A stretch of DNA of 64,000 bases from Winogradskyella costae (GCF_013403865.1 NZ_JABFDK010000005.1:62001-126000); one strand, 5' to 3'. Numbered from the stretch's first letter, positions 17,033 through 26,169 are shown. Notes: generated from the sequence alone by a model not told the origin. Made by a program: numbers and translations.

Positions 17033-19324
17033 TCAAATAGCGTATGCAATCTTAATGCCACTAAACCAATTTCTAGGCATTCCGGGATAATAATAACGTG
17101 GTTCTGAATTGCCAAAGCCTACGGCATTAATTAATACCGATGATGCATACTGTTCATCTGTAAAATTATTAACACCTATATTAATTTCAATATCGAAGTT
17201 CTTCGCAATAGAATTCTTGTAGGATAACTTGGTATTGAAAACGGTATAAGCATCCGAAGATAAAGTGTTAGCATCGTTTAATGGCATCTCTCCGATATGG
17301 ATAAAATTAGTGTTTAAGTTGAAGTTTTTAAAGCCTAACTGAAGACCTCCATTCATTTTAACCTTAGGAACCCCTGTTAATTGATGGCCTGAGTAATCGT
17401 TTTGATCATCAACAAAATCTATAAAACGATGGTCTGTAATTTCGGCATTAATGTAAGGTGAAAGTAAAAATCCATTTTTAAATTTCTGTACATAAGAAGC
17501 AGATAATTCAATACCTTTATGTTCTGTTTTACCAGCATTACGACCAATATATTGATCATCTCCAACGCGGTCTGCCACCAATAAATTATCAATATCTAAT
17601 AAGTATGCAGTAAGCTGAAATCGCAGTTTTCTTTTAAATAAAAATAGTTCACTACCAACTTCATAATTAATACCTGTTTCAGGGCCTAGGTCTGGATTAA
17701 TAACCCCTTCAGGCGTCAATGTTTCTTCAATAGAAGGGTAGTTAAAGCCTCTACTGATGTTTGCAAAAGCGTTTATGTTTGATGTAAATTGGTATAAGAC
17801 GTTCAAATTAGGCGCAATTATGGGATCAAAATCACGATCCGCATTTTTGTTGTTTTCCCCCATATTAAAGTCATCTTTAAATTCGTAATTAGTGGTGTTG
17901 ACATTAATACCTAATTGGGCTTTTAATTTTTTTGTAAAAGGTAATGTTACGGTAGCAAAGGCATTAAGGTTATTTCTGGTTTCTATATTATCACTAAGTA
18001 GTTCACCTTCTAAACTGCCATTGTTGGCGTTATTCTCGTAGAGATTTTCAATGGTTTTCCAATTATAGTCGTCTTTATAAAGTTCTCCACCAAAACTAAG
18101 TTGAGCGGTTTGATTTAAGAATTTAAAATCTTTGGCAAAGAGTGTTCTTATACCATAACCATTGGTGTATTCGTCTAGAATATTAAAAGGTCGCGGTTCA
18201 TAATGATCGAGATAGTTGTAAAAAATTGACGTTGTATTACTAAAATGATCCGAAAAGCGATGGGTATAATTAAACCCTATTAAGACCTGTTTATTATCTT
18301 CAAAACCTTGGGCAGCATTCCATGTAAAAGCAGCTTGAGAAGGATCTTCATTAAATGCAGTTTCACCTATGGAACTCGGTATTTGTGCAAAATAATCAGT
18401 GAAGTTGATTAAAACTCCAATGTCATTCTTAGCATTAAATTTGTAATTTGAAGTCAGTAAAACGGCTTTTCGATTATAATTACTATTGTCACGAAATCCG
18501 TCTAATTTTAAATGGTCATAATTCAAGTTTATGGCTAATTTTTCATTTGCAGTAGCAACAGATACATTGTTTTTAATCAGTCCAAAACTCCCAATAGTAA
18601 GATTGCTCTTTATAAAGGTTTCTCCTTCTGAAGCTTGTGTTGAATTCAGTAATAAAGTACCTCCTAAATTGGTGCCGTATTGAGTTGCTTTTGGCCCTTT
18701 TACAATTTCTAAACTACCAATATCCTCAGGATCAAAAGCATCAATGGCTGTTTCTCCAATACCATTTGTAATGGGTATGCCGTTGAAATACGCGCGTATT
18801 TTATTAGTACCATAAAGTGTTCGAGAGCCCACACCTCTGATCACAATTCTGTTGGTGTTTAGGGCACCACTCTGAATATAAACTCCAGGTGTTTCGTTTA
18901 GAGCTGAAACCAAATCTACGGGACTATACTCGGCAAATTTTTGTGACGAAATTTTCGCTGTTGGAATTATAACTTGACTTTCTTTTTGATACGTTGAAGA
19001 GATGGTCACTTCCTCAAGGTTTAAAGTGTCTTCTAAAATAGAAAGTTGAAAAACACTGTTATTTTGAGTTAAGGTTACGGTCTTAATGTAATAATTAGGG
19101 TGTTTTAATTCAACAGATAATGGTAGCAGATAGGCTTTAGGTAAGGAAAAAACACCTTCCGCATTAGTTTTAGCAATGATTTTATGATTTAAGAGAACGG
19201 CAACATCAGATATGGGGCTGTTTGAATAATCATTTACATGACCACTAATATTTTGAGTATATAATGGATGAATAAAGGCGGTTAAAGCAATAACCGCCAA
19301 TAGTTTTAAAGGTGTAAATTTCAT
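17033..19324 (-). CDS. TonB-dependent outer membrane receptor
   Basis: Outer-membrane transporter of 763 aa. A signal peptide (to about residue 24) is followed by a carboxypeptidase-regulatory-like beta-sandwich (about 25-105). Next comes a plug domain with the motif VDLVSALNETPGVYIQSG and RIVIRGVGSRTLYG, and then a 22-strand barrel ending GMPRNWFSGIKIAYAI. There is no SusD-like partner, so it belongs to the FecA/siderophore-like class rather than the SusC class. It lies 41 bases after a sorbosone-dehydrogenase-like gene and 35 bases before an exported hydrolase. The substrate is unknown; a cofactor such as PQQ for the neighbouring dehydrogenase, or its substrate, is a reasonable guess. Confidence 0.93.
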   Translation of the reverse strand: MKFTPLKLLAVIALTAFIHPLYTQNISGHVNDYSNSPISDVAVLLNHKIIAKTNAEGVFSLPKAYLLPLSVELKHPNYYIKTVTLTQNNSVFQLSILEDTLNLEEVTISSTYQKESQVIIPTAKISSQKFAEYSPVDLVSALNETPGVYIQSGALNTNRIVIRGVGSRTLYGTNKIRAYFNGIPITNGIGETAIDAFDPEDIGSLEIVKGPKATQYGTNLGGTLLLNSTQASEGETFIKSNLTIGSFGLIKNNVSVATANEKLAINLNYDHLKLDGFRDNSNYNRKAVLLTSNYKFNAKNDIGVLINFTDYFAQIPSSIGETAFNEDPSQAAFTWNAAQGFEDNKQVLIGFNYTHRFSDHFSNTTSIFYNYLDHYEPRPFNILDEYTNGYGIRTLFAKDFKFLNQTAQLSFGGELYKDDYNWKTIENLYENNANNGSLEGELLSDNIETRNNLNAFATVTLPFTKKLKAQLGINVNTTNYEFKDDFNMGENNKNADRDFDPIIAPNLNVLYQFTSNINAFANISRGFNYPSIEETLTPEGVINPDLGPETGINYEVGSELFLFKRKLRFQLTAYLLDIDNLLVADRVGDDQYIGRNAGKTEHKGIELSASYVQKFKNGFLLSPYINAEITDHRFIDFVDDQNDYSGHQLTGVPKVKMNGGLQLGFKNFNLNTNFIHIGEMPLNDANTLSSDAYTVFNTKLSYKNSIAKNFDIEINIGVNNFTDEQYASSVLINAVGFGNSEPRYYYPGMPRNWFSGIKIAYAI

Positions 19325-19365
19325 GTAGTAGTTGTAATGGTTGGTTTCTTTTAGATGCCGCTATA

Positions 19366-20661
19366 TTAATTATTGTAACTCACTTTCCAAATAGTATTAC
19401 CAGAATCATCATTAACTAATAGGTCGCCAGATGGTGTAACAGCGACACAAACAGGTCTTCCGTAAACATCAGTGTCACTATCTTCACTTATAAATCCAGT
19501 TAAGAAATCTTGAGGTTTTCCTGTTGGTTTTCCGTTTTCAAAAGGTATAAAAACAACACGATATCCTGAAAGTACGGAACGGTTCCATGAACCATGCTGT
19601 CCAACAAAAATCCCATTTTTATATTTAGCAGGAAAATTACCTTCATCATAGAACGTTAGCCCTAATGACGCTGTATGTGGACCTACCGAAACATCAGGAA
19701 CTATGGTTTTAGCGACTAGGTCTGGTGCTTCACCTTCTAATCTCGGATCTTCAATAGCCCCAAAATACGCATAAGGCCAACCGTAAAATCCACCTTGCTT
19801 AACGCTAGTGACATAATCTGGTACTAGGTTATCTCCTAATTTATCGCGCTCATTTACTGCGGTCCAAAGTTCACCATTAACAGGATTCCAATCCATACCT
19901 ACAGGATTTCTAAGTCCACTCGCGTAAATTTTTTCATTCGTGCCGTCTAAAGCGACTTCTAAGATATTAGCACGTCGAATTTCTTCATCCATGCCGTATT
20001 CTGCAACATTACTAGCAGAACCTACTGAAATATAAATTTTATCTTGTGCTTTGTTAGTAATAATATTTCGGGTCCAATGATTATTATAACCACCAGCAGG
20101 AAGGTTCACTATCTTTTCACCTTTTGAAGGATCTAAAGCTGTTTGTCCTGTTTTATAAGGGTACTTATAGAGTCCATCTGTATTAGCAACATAGAAATGG
20201 TTGTCAATAATAAGCATTCCTAAAGGTTGTTTTAAATCGTCTAGAAAGGTTTCTCTAAGTTCAATGGTGCCATCATTATTTTTATCTCGTAGAACGGTAA
20301 TAAGACCTGCGCTATCTTTAGTATTAGCTTCGCAAACAAATAAATCTCCGTTTGGGGCGATGTAGGTCCATCGTGGATTTTTAAACCCGTCTGCCAATTT
20401 GGTCACCGTAAATCCCTCAGGAGCTACTGGCATTTTGCCTTCTGGCCAATCGACTAAGCTATTTTCTTTTCTAACAGATTCTGTTGTGTAGGGTTTAGGT
20501 AGAATCAATTCGCCTATAGTGGTCTGCACTGTATCTGCGGATTCTTCTGATATCGCTTCTTTTTCATCATCAGATACGGTCATTTTTTTCTCTCTTTCAG
20601 ATTTACAGGATAACATGGAAATCATAAGAGCTATAATTAAGAGAGTATTTTTTGTTGTCAT
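19366..20661 (-). CDS. PQQ-type sugar (sorbosone-like) dehydrogenase lipoprotein
   Basis: Six-bladed beta-propeller of the sorbosone/glucose dehydrogenase family, 431 aa. The N terminus is a lipoprotein signal (MLSCKSERE, lipid Cys in LSC) followed by an acidic linker. Blade motifs include NGDLFVCEANT, NNHWTRNI, ASGLRNPVGMDWNP, GGFYGWPYAYFG and GIFVGQHGSWNRS. The conserved His of NNHWTRN and the Arg-Asn of GLRNPVG sit where the PQQ pocket lies in homologs. The enzyme would oxidise aldoses or related sugars in the periplasm. First gene of the minus-strand unit, with a -7 element 23-30 bases upstream. PQQ dependence is inferred from the family; no pqq genes are in the window. Confidence 0.85.
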   Translation of the reverse strand: MTTKNTLLIIALMISMLSCKSEREKKMTVSDDEKEAISEESADTVQTTIGELILPKPYTTESVRKENSLVDWPEGKMPVAPEGFTVTKLADGFKNPRWTYIAPNGDLFVCEANTKDSAGLITVLRDKNNDGTIELRETFLDDLKQPLGMLIIDNHFYVANTDGLYKYPYKTGQTALDPSKGEKIVNLPAGGYNNHWTRNIITNKAQDKIYISVGSASNVAEYGMDEEIRRANILEVALDGTNEKIYASGLRNPVGMDWNPVNGELWTAVNERDKLGDNLVPDYVTSVKQGGFYGWPYAYFGAIEDPRLEGEAPDLVAKTIVPDVSVGPHTASLGLTFYDEGNFPAKYKNGIFVGQHGSWNRSVLSGYRVVFIPFENGKPTGKPQDFLTGFISEDSDTDVYGRPVCVAVTPSGDLLVNDDSGNTIWKVSYNN

Positions 20662-20683
20662 AATCGTTATTTTTTGGTTTGTT

Positions 20684-20691
20684 CAAAATTA
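20684..20691 (-). promoter_or_regulatory. -7 element (TAATTTTG, minus strand) for the dehydrogenase-receptor operon
   Basis: CAAAATTA on the plus strand is TAATTTTG on the minus strand, a full match to TAnnTTTG, 23 bases upstream of the dehydrogenase ATG. The -33 element is not evident. Confidence 0.5.
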
Positions 20692-20932
20692 AAGTTTTTG
20701 TTGTTTTTCTTTAACTCATTTAAAATTCGAATGAACTCAAATAGAGATATAACATATGGTTAACATTGATTATTAGCACTGTAATTAGCAGCCTTTAATT
20801 AAACGCTGTTACTACTGAGGTGCCAGTTTACACTTCAAAGTTTAATCTTATTCTTATAATGATATGATGTTTATAACTATATTTTAGACTTTCTATAACA
20901 CTTTTTGGTATAATTTATGGTTATTATTAAGT

Positions 20933-22054
20933 ATGAAATTGAACCTTATTTTCGTATTCCTTTTTTTAATTTTAGCATCTTGTAAACAAGTGCAGGACGT
21001 TGCTGATGTTATCACAAAACCTTCTGCACGAGTAATTTTTGAACGTGATTTTAAAAATAACGATAGTATTTTTCAACGTTATGAATTAGCCTATCGCAAT
21101 GCCAAGCGAAATAATCTTGAATTGGATTTACCGTTAATGTTACAATCTAAATCGGATACGTCGGATTTTAAAATTTTAGCCTATACTTTGAATTTACAGC
21201 AAGGGGAACGTTTTAAAATTGAATCGGATAGTGATGCCGATAGTTTGCAGCTAGCGATTGATGTGTTTTCATTTAAAAATGATTCGGTAGTTGAAGAAAA
21301 GCCAATGCTTTCGAATACATCGAGCTTAAATCATTTAGAGTTTGATGTGACCCAAACGGGGAGATATAAAATAGTAATACTTCCAAATCGAAAGCAACAG
21401 CGAAATTTTGGCCTGAAACTTTTCACTGAACCGACTTTAGCATTTCCAGTGAGTGGAAAAGATAATAAAGCGATTCAAAGTTTTTGGGGAGCCACACGGA
21501 GTGGGGGTCATCGTTCACATGAAGGTATTGATATTTTTGCGAAACGAGGTACGCCTGTGGTTGCCGCAACAAAAGGCTTTATTTCAAAAACAGGAAATCG
21601 TGGCTTGGGCGGTAAACAAGTCTGGCTCCGTGATGGACTTTTTGGACAATCGCTTTATTATGCGCATTTAGATAGTATTGCGGTTTCTGGGGGCAATCGT
21701 GTTGAAATAGGAGATACCTTAGGGTTTGTTGGAAATACAGGAAATGCTATAACGACAAGTCCGCACTTGCATTTTGGGATTTACACAAGTGGAGGAGCTG
21801 TAGATCCTTTGCCGTTTGTAAAACAGTCTGATCCTATTGCGATTGTAAGCCTTCCATTAGCTTTGAATGGTGAAACACGTCTTAAAAGAAATGAATTGAG
21901 AGTGGCGGCCAATGTGAGGTCTACAAAACTTCAAGATATAGCTGCTGAAAGACCACTTAAAATTCTAGGTAAAACAGACCGTTGGTTTCATGTTCGCTTG
22001 AATGATACCTTACAGGGTTTTATGCATGAGTCCTTGGTTAGAGAAATTGAATAA
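20933..22054 (+). CDS. M23 family metallopeptidase lipoprotein
   Basis: LytM/M23 endopeptidase of 373 aa, anchored as a lipoprotein (lipobox ILASC, C17). The zinc ligands are all present: H196 and D200 in HEGID, and H280 in PHLHFG. An N-terminal all-beta region spans about 30-165 and a C-terminal SH3-like segment spans about 310-373. It should cleave peptide cross-bridges in peptidoglycan at the outer-membrane or periplasmic face. It is preceded by 270 bases of AT-rich DNA shared with the divergent dehydrogenase operon. Confidence 0.93.
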   Translation: MKLNLIFVFLFLILASCKQVQDVADVITKPSARVIFERDFKNNDSIFQRYELAYRNAKRNNLELDLPLMLQSKSDTSDFKILAYTLNLQQGERFKIESDSDADSLQLAIDVFSFKNDSVVEEKPMLSNTSSLNHLEFDVTQTGRYKIVILPNRKQQRNFGLKLFTEPTLAFPVSGKDNKAIQSFWGATRSGGHRSHEGIDIFAKRGTPVVAATKGFISKTGNRGLGGKQVWLRDGLFGQSLYYAHLDSIAVSGGNRVEIGDTLGFVGNTGNAITTSPHLHFGIYTSGGAVDPLPFVKQSDPIAIVSLPLALNGETRLKRNELRVAANVRSTKLQDIAAERPLKILGKTDRWFHVRLNDTLQGFMHESLVREIE

Positions 22055-22101
22055 AGAGACTTCAGCATTGTTATCTGGTTTCAATAGTTTGAATGAGCCA
22101 T

Positions 22102-22692
22102 TTATTTTCTTTCTGAGTAATAATTTTTTAAAATAGAATCCATTTCTTCTTCTCCTTTAGCGATACGATTAATTTTTAACCATAAATCATTTTTTATTAA
22201 GGGTTGTAAAGGCTGTTCGTTATCTAAAATTTTATTGAAAACAGACTTAATTTGAAGGTCCCAAATGTTATGGTAATTAACCAAATCATCAGGAAATACT
22301 ATTTTTCTTTCTGTGCCTTCATCAAAAGCTTCAAAGGGTTCCGAAATATTTAAATAACCGTAATCATCTGTTAGTTGTTCGCCGGGTAGAATGTCTCTAA
22401 CGGCAATTTCAAAGTCGTAAGCTGTAGTGAGGCAATTAGAATTAAAACTATGATTAACAAACCGTCCATTATCCCAACATAATACAAAGTTGCCTTTATT
22501 ATTTCTATAAGAATAGGTGTCTAGAATCGTCTTATAAATAGAATCCATGGAGTTGAACATTTCGGGTGTGAATTCGCGATCTAACTGATCTAAAGCCCAA
22601 GTAATGGTGCCTGCTGGTATAAATTCAGTGGCAACAACTCCATAACCAATCTCTTGGCTTATAAATTTTAACTCTGTTTTTGGGTGAATCAT
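22102..22692 (-). CDS. SET domain protein (putative lysine methyltransferase)
   Basis: Compact SET-domain protein of 196 aa, cytoplasmic. The SAM- and catalysis-associated motifs are visible: GYGVVATEFIPAGT (16-29), RFVNHSFNSNC (77-87, matching the NHSCxPNC pattern) and GEQLTDDYGYLN (104-115, containing the catalytic Tyr). A C-terminal helical tail of about 80 aa replaces a zinc post-SET domain. Bacterial SET proteins methylate lysines on proteins; no substrate is indicated here. It lies downstream of the metal-starvation genes on the same strand but 153 bases from them, so it may have its own promoter. Its stop faces that of the M23 gene. Confidence 0.85.
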   Translation of the reverse strand: MIHPKTELKFISQEIGYGVVATEFIPAGTITWALDQLDREFTPEMFNSMDSIYKTILDTYSYRNNKGNFVLCWDNGRFVNHSFNSNCLTTAYDFEIAVRDILPGEQLTDDYGYLNISEPFEAFDEGTERKIVFPDDLVNYHNIWDLQIKSVFNKILDNEQPLQPLIKNDLWLKINRIAKGEEEMDSILKNYYSERK

Positions 22693-22845
22693 ATACTTTT
22701 ATATTAAGTGTTTCCTTAATTAAAAATAATGTTTTTTTAGATTCAAAAACAAGTGGGTTGAAAATTATAATGGTAGTTATTTAACGATACTATTATTGGC
22801 ATTTTTGCACCAATAATTTATAATATATAAAACATGTTGTTAAGT

Positions 22846-23856
22846 TTAAAATTCTACTTCAGTCATTTCATTATTAAGAAGTGCTCCAGCGGTAGTTCCT
22901 GAGGCAACAGCATGCGATACCGCTCGGAACGGACTTGAATTATCACCACAAGCAAAAATGTTTTCTACGGTTGTTTTTTGAAACATATCTACTTTTATAA
23001 GGCCCTGTTCTGTTAATTCGCAGCCCAATTGTTTTGGGATGTCGCTATGCTGTACAAATGCTGGTCTTGCGTAAATGGCTTTAAGTTGAAAGGTAGAATG
23101 GTCAGCAAAAATGATGTTTTTTAGATGGCCGTTTTTGTGATTTAAAGCTGTAATTTCTTTTTCAATAATAGGAATGTTATGGGTCTTAATTTTAGCAATT
23201 TGCTCTTGTGTTAAAGTCGATTTTCCATTAGTAAATATGGTGAGCTTTTTTGTCCAATTACTGATGAGTTGCGCATAGTGAAATGCAATATCACCATTAG
23301 CTAAAATACCTGTTTCTTCATTCTTTACTTCATAACCATGACAGTATGGGCAATGTATTATAGATATGCCCCAACATTTTGAAAATCCTTTTATATCAGG
23401 CATTATGTCCTTTACACCAGTGGCAAAAATGAGCTTTTCTGTTATAAATTTAACGTTGTTTTGAGTTGTGATTTCAAATCCATTGGGTGTTTTTACAGCA
23501 CGTATAGCAAATCCATCATGGAATTTTACAGAAGAGTATTGTTCCACTTGTTCTTTGGCACTTGTTGCTATTTCTTTTGGTGTTTTACCGTCTTGTGTAA
23601 TAAAATTATGAGAATATGGTGTCTGACGGTTGCAGGGGTTGCCACTATCTATTATTAATACATGTCGCAAGGCTCTACCTAAGGTCATTCCGGCGGAAAG
23701 CCCTGAATAGCTTCCTCCAATGATAATTATTTCAAATGCATTTTTAGCTGTCATAGTATCTAATTTTGAAAGTGAGATTAAAGGAAAAGGCAACGCTAAA
23801 GCTGTTAGCGTAAAACTACTTTGTTTAATAAATGTTCGCCTTGATAATTTTTCCAT
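22846..23856 (-). CDS. Tat-signal thioredoxin-reductase-like flavoprotein
   Basis: FAD-dependent pyridine-nucleotide oxidoreductase of 336 aa. The N terminus is a twin-arginine signal (SRRTFIKQ then a hydrophobic stretch to about residue 30), so it should fold with FAD in the cytoplasm and be exported. FAD binding is at GGSYSGLSAG (47-56). The redox pair is C169/C172 in HCPYCHGYE, like the GliT/HlmI-type dithiol oxidases rather than the CATC of thioredoxin reductase. The FAD-binding end motif is FACGDNSSPFRAVSHAVASG. It starts 10 bases after the folE stop and is the last gene of the metal-responsive unit. Its partner may be a thiol metabolite or a metal-binding dithiol in the periplasm; this is inference. 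Confidence 0.85.
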   Translation of the reverse strand: MEKLSRRTFIKQSSFTLTALALPFPLISLSKLDTMTAKNAFEIIIIGGSYSGLSAGMTLGRALRHVLIIDSGNPCNRQTPYSHNFITQDGKTPKEIATSAKEQVEQYSSVKFHDGFAIRAVKTPNGFEITTQNNVKFITEKLIFATGVKDIMPDIKGFSKCWGISIIHCPYCHGYEVKNEETGILANGDIAFHYAQLISNWTKKLTIFTNGKSTLTQEQIAKIKTHNIPIIEKEITALNHKNGHLKNIIFADHSTFQLKAIYARPAFVQHSDIPKQLGCELTEQGLIKVDMFQKTTVENIFACGDNSSPFRAVSHAVASGTTAGALLNNEMTEVEF

Positions 23857-23866
23857 GGCTAATTTT

Positions 23867-24541
23867 TTAATGTGATATAATATTTAAAAATTCGTTTCGG
23901 ATTGCAGTTTCGGAAAAACAACCTCCGTATTCTAAAGTGGTCGTAAAACTACTCTGGTCTTTTATTCCTCTTGTGGAAACACAAAGGTGTTTTGCTGTTA
24001 CTGAAACAATAACATCCTTGGTGTCTAAAACATCTTGTAGATCATTTAAAATTTGAAGAACTAATCGTTCTTGAACCTGCGGGCGACGTGCATAATAATC
24101 AACTAAACGATTTATTTTAGATAGTCCAATAACTTTATCTTTAGGGATATATGCGACATGAGCATGTCCTATTATTGGAAGGAAGTGATGTTCGCAGGCA
24201 GAATCAATGGTGATATTTTGTTCCACAAGCATTTTTTTATAACCGTACTTATTTTTAAAGGTTGAAAGTTTCGGTTTATTTATTGGGTTTAATCCATAAA
24301 ATAGCTCTTTTACATACATTTTTGCAAAACGATATGGTGTGCCAGACAAACTATCATCGGTTAAATCTAATCCCATCTCATGCATGATCATTTTAAAATG
24401 ATGTTGAATATTTTTGATTTTTTCATCGTCAGATTTTTCGAATGCATCCGCGCGTAAAGGAGTTTTTATATTCGAGGTGAAATGATTGTCTCCTATAATT
24501 TCAATTTGTTCTTTATCTCTCATATTTAAAAAATTATTCAT
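23867..24541 (-). CDS. folE: GTP cyclohydrolase I (type I) in a metal-starvation operon
   Basis: GTP cyclohydrolase I converts GTP to dihydroneopterin triphosphate, the first step of folate synthesis. The 224-aa protein keeps the zinc ligands: C116 and H119 in SACEHHFLP, and C187 in KHLCVSTRG. Other core motifs are GTPYRFAKMY, GLSKINRL and RRPQVQERL. An N-terminal extension of about 35 aa precedes the core; an internal Met at residue 7 could also start translation. It sits 14 bases after the MerC-like gene. A duplicated folate enzyme next to a COG0523 GTPase fits known zinc-starvation gene sets, but there the copy is usually the metal-flexible FolE2. Here it is the zinc-requiring type. Confidence 0.93.
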   Translation of the reverse strand: MNNFLNMRDKEQIEIIGDNHFTSNIKTPLRADAFEKSDDEKIKNIQHHFKMIMHEMGLDLTDDSLSGTPYRFAKMYVKELFYGLNPINKPKLSTFKNKYGYKKMLVEQNITIDSACEHHFLPIIGHAHVAYIPKDKVIGLSKINRLVDYYARRPQVQERLVLQILNDLQDVLDTKDVIVSVTAKHLCVSTRGIKDQSSFTTTLEYGGCFSETAIRNEFLNIISH

Positions 24542-24555
24542 ATTATTGGATGTTA

Positions 24556-24900
24556 TTATTTACGGTAATATTTCATATTATAAAAATGACCGAGAATAAT
24601 GAATGTTGAAAAAAGAAACATAGTATATTCAAAAACTTCAGCTTCTAATTGCATTGAAATAGAGAACCCTATAAAAGCTAACCATAAAAAAATGCTAATT
24701 GGTTCTAAAAAGCGGATATTAGTGGTTTTATAAATTGAAACAAACGCAATAGTAATTAAGAGATAGGCTATAATCGGATTGCTTATAAAGCCGATGCCGA
24801 GTGTAAGCAATATAAGTACAGTAAGACAGTGAACTATGCAGAGAAAAGCACTAATAGCACCTAATTTATATGCCCAATATATCTTTTTTGAATGAGTCAT
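24556..24900 (-). CDS. MerC-like inner membrane protein
   Basis: A 114-aa protein with four predicted membrane helices. The first contains CIVHC (C21, C25), a Cys-pair position typical of MerC-family mercury/metal transport proteins. The C terminus is basic (YNMKYYRK). No mercury reductase or MerR is nearby, and its place between a COG0523 GTPase and folE in a Fur-controlled unit suggests metal handling other than mercury resistance, most likely zinc. It lies 42 bases after the GTPase stop. Confidence 0.75.
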   Translation of the reverse strand: MTHSKKIYWAYKLGAISAFLCIVHCLTVLILLTLGIGFISNPIIAYLLITIAFVSIYKTTNIRFLEPISIFLWLAFIGFSISMQLEAEVFEYTMFLFSTFIILGHFYNMKYYRK

Positions 24901-24942
24901 TTTAGTTATGATTTCTCTAAATTTTAGCGTTTTTAGTTATAC

Positions 24943-26169
24943 TTATTCTCCCAAAGGATAAACGCTTTCGACTGGCCAATTATCCTGAAATCCGTTCTGC
25001 CATGCCATTGATTCGAGTTCTGATACCGTAAGCAGACAACTTTCTAACTGATTTCTGATTAATTGTTCATCTAAATGCTGACCAATAAAGACAATTTCAT
25101 TTTTTCTATCGCCAAATATGGTATGCCAATCAGCTTCAATGGTGTGCTGGTTTTCTACAAATGCCATTTGCTCAATGCGTTGTTGAAAACTCATGCTGCT
25201 CCACCATACACCAGCATTGTCAGCTCGCAAGGATCCTCCTGCTTGTCCCCAAATTAGGGCTTGTTCGGGTCTCGAGGCGATCCAAAATAAGCCTTTACTT
25301 CGTAGTATATTTTGCGGGAATTCGTGTTGTGCATAATTCCAAAACCGTTCTGGATGAAAGGGCTTTTTAGTTCTAAAAACAAAAGAGCCAATGCCGTATT
25401 CTTCAGTTTCAGGCGTGTGTTTATCTTTTTTTAATTCTTCAATCCATCCGGCATTTTGTTCTGCGTCTTCAAAATTGAATAATCCTGTTTTTAGAATTTC
25501 CTTAGGATCTATTTGGCTAAAACTAGCTTCAATAATTTTTGCAGATGGATTCAAACGACATATGGTCGCTTTTAGAAGTCCGAGATGCGATTTAGAAACC
25601 AAATCGGTTTTATTTAATACGATAACATTACAGAATTCAATTTGGTCCGTGAGTAGGTTGACGATGGTTCTAAAATCGCCTTCAATATCTGAAAGTTTCT
25701 GTTGTGCTAAGGTTTCAGGACTTCCGAAATTCTGAAAAAAGTTAAAGGCATCTACAACTGTAACCATCGTGTCAACATAGCTAAAACGGGAAAGGTCTAT
25801 ACCATTTTCTTCATCTACAAATGAAAAGGTTTGCGCTACAGGTACGGGTTCGCTAATGCCTGTACTTTCAATAAGCAAGTAATCAAAACGGTTTTCTTTA
25901 GCCAGACGCTCTACTTCAATCATTAGATCTTCACGCAACGTGCAGCAGATACAGCCATTACTCATTTCAACGAGTGTTTCTTCGGTTCTAGATAGTACGT
26001 TTTCGCTGCTAACCAAATTAGCATCTACATTTATCTCACTCATATCGTTTACAATTACGGCAACTTTTAAACCTGCCTTATTGTGTAAAATATGATTTAA
26101 TAGGGTGGTTTTGCCAGCTCCTAAAAAGCCGCTCAATACCGTAACGGGTAGTTTTTTAATAGTATGCAT
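24943..26169 (-). CDS. COG0523 (CobW/ZNG-type) metallochaperone GTPase
   Basis: G3E-family GTPase of 408 aa. Walker A is GFLGAGKTTLL (14-24), the metal-binding CxCC motif is GCICCTLREDL (C73, C75, C76), and NKTDL is the base-specificity loop. A CobW C-terminal domain occupies the last 150 residues (GSFVFRTKKPFHPERFW). There is no long His-rich linker. Members deliver zinc to client enzymes using GTP and are often under Zur control. Its start overlaps the end of the upstream permease gene by 14 bases, and a MerC-like gene and folE follow, making FolE a candidate client. Confidence 0.93.
   Translation of the reverse strand: MHTIKKLPVTVLSGFLGAGKTTLLNHILHNKAGLKVAVIVNDMSEINVDANLVSSENVLSRTEETLVEMSNGCICCTLREDLMIEVERLAKENRFDYLLIESTGISEPVPVAQTFSFVDEENGIDLSRFSYVDTMVTVVDAFNFFQNFGSPETLAQQKLSDIEGDFRTIVNLLTDQIEFCNVIVLNKTDLVSKSHLGLLKATICRLNPSAKIIEASFSQIDPKEILKTGLFNFEDAEQNAGWIEELKKDKHTPETEEYGIGSFVFRTKKPFHPERFWNYAQHEFPQNILRSKGLFWIASRPEQALIWGQAGGSLRADNAGVWWSSMSFQQRIEQMAFVENQHTIEADWHTIFGDRKNEIVFIGQHLDEQLIRNQLESCLLTVSELESMAWQNGFQDNWPVESVYPLGE

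Noticed and set aside
22790..22812. TTTTTGC motif on the plus strand as a promoter
   Set aside because: The TA of the -7 box is missing (CATTTTTG) and no plus-strand gene follows, only short antisense frames.
24556..24900. Mercury resistance locus because of the MerC-like protein
   Set aside because: No merA, merT/P or MerR-type regulator is present. The surrounding genes point to zinc or general metal supply.
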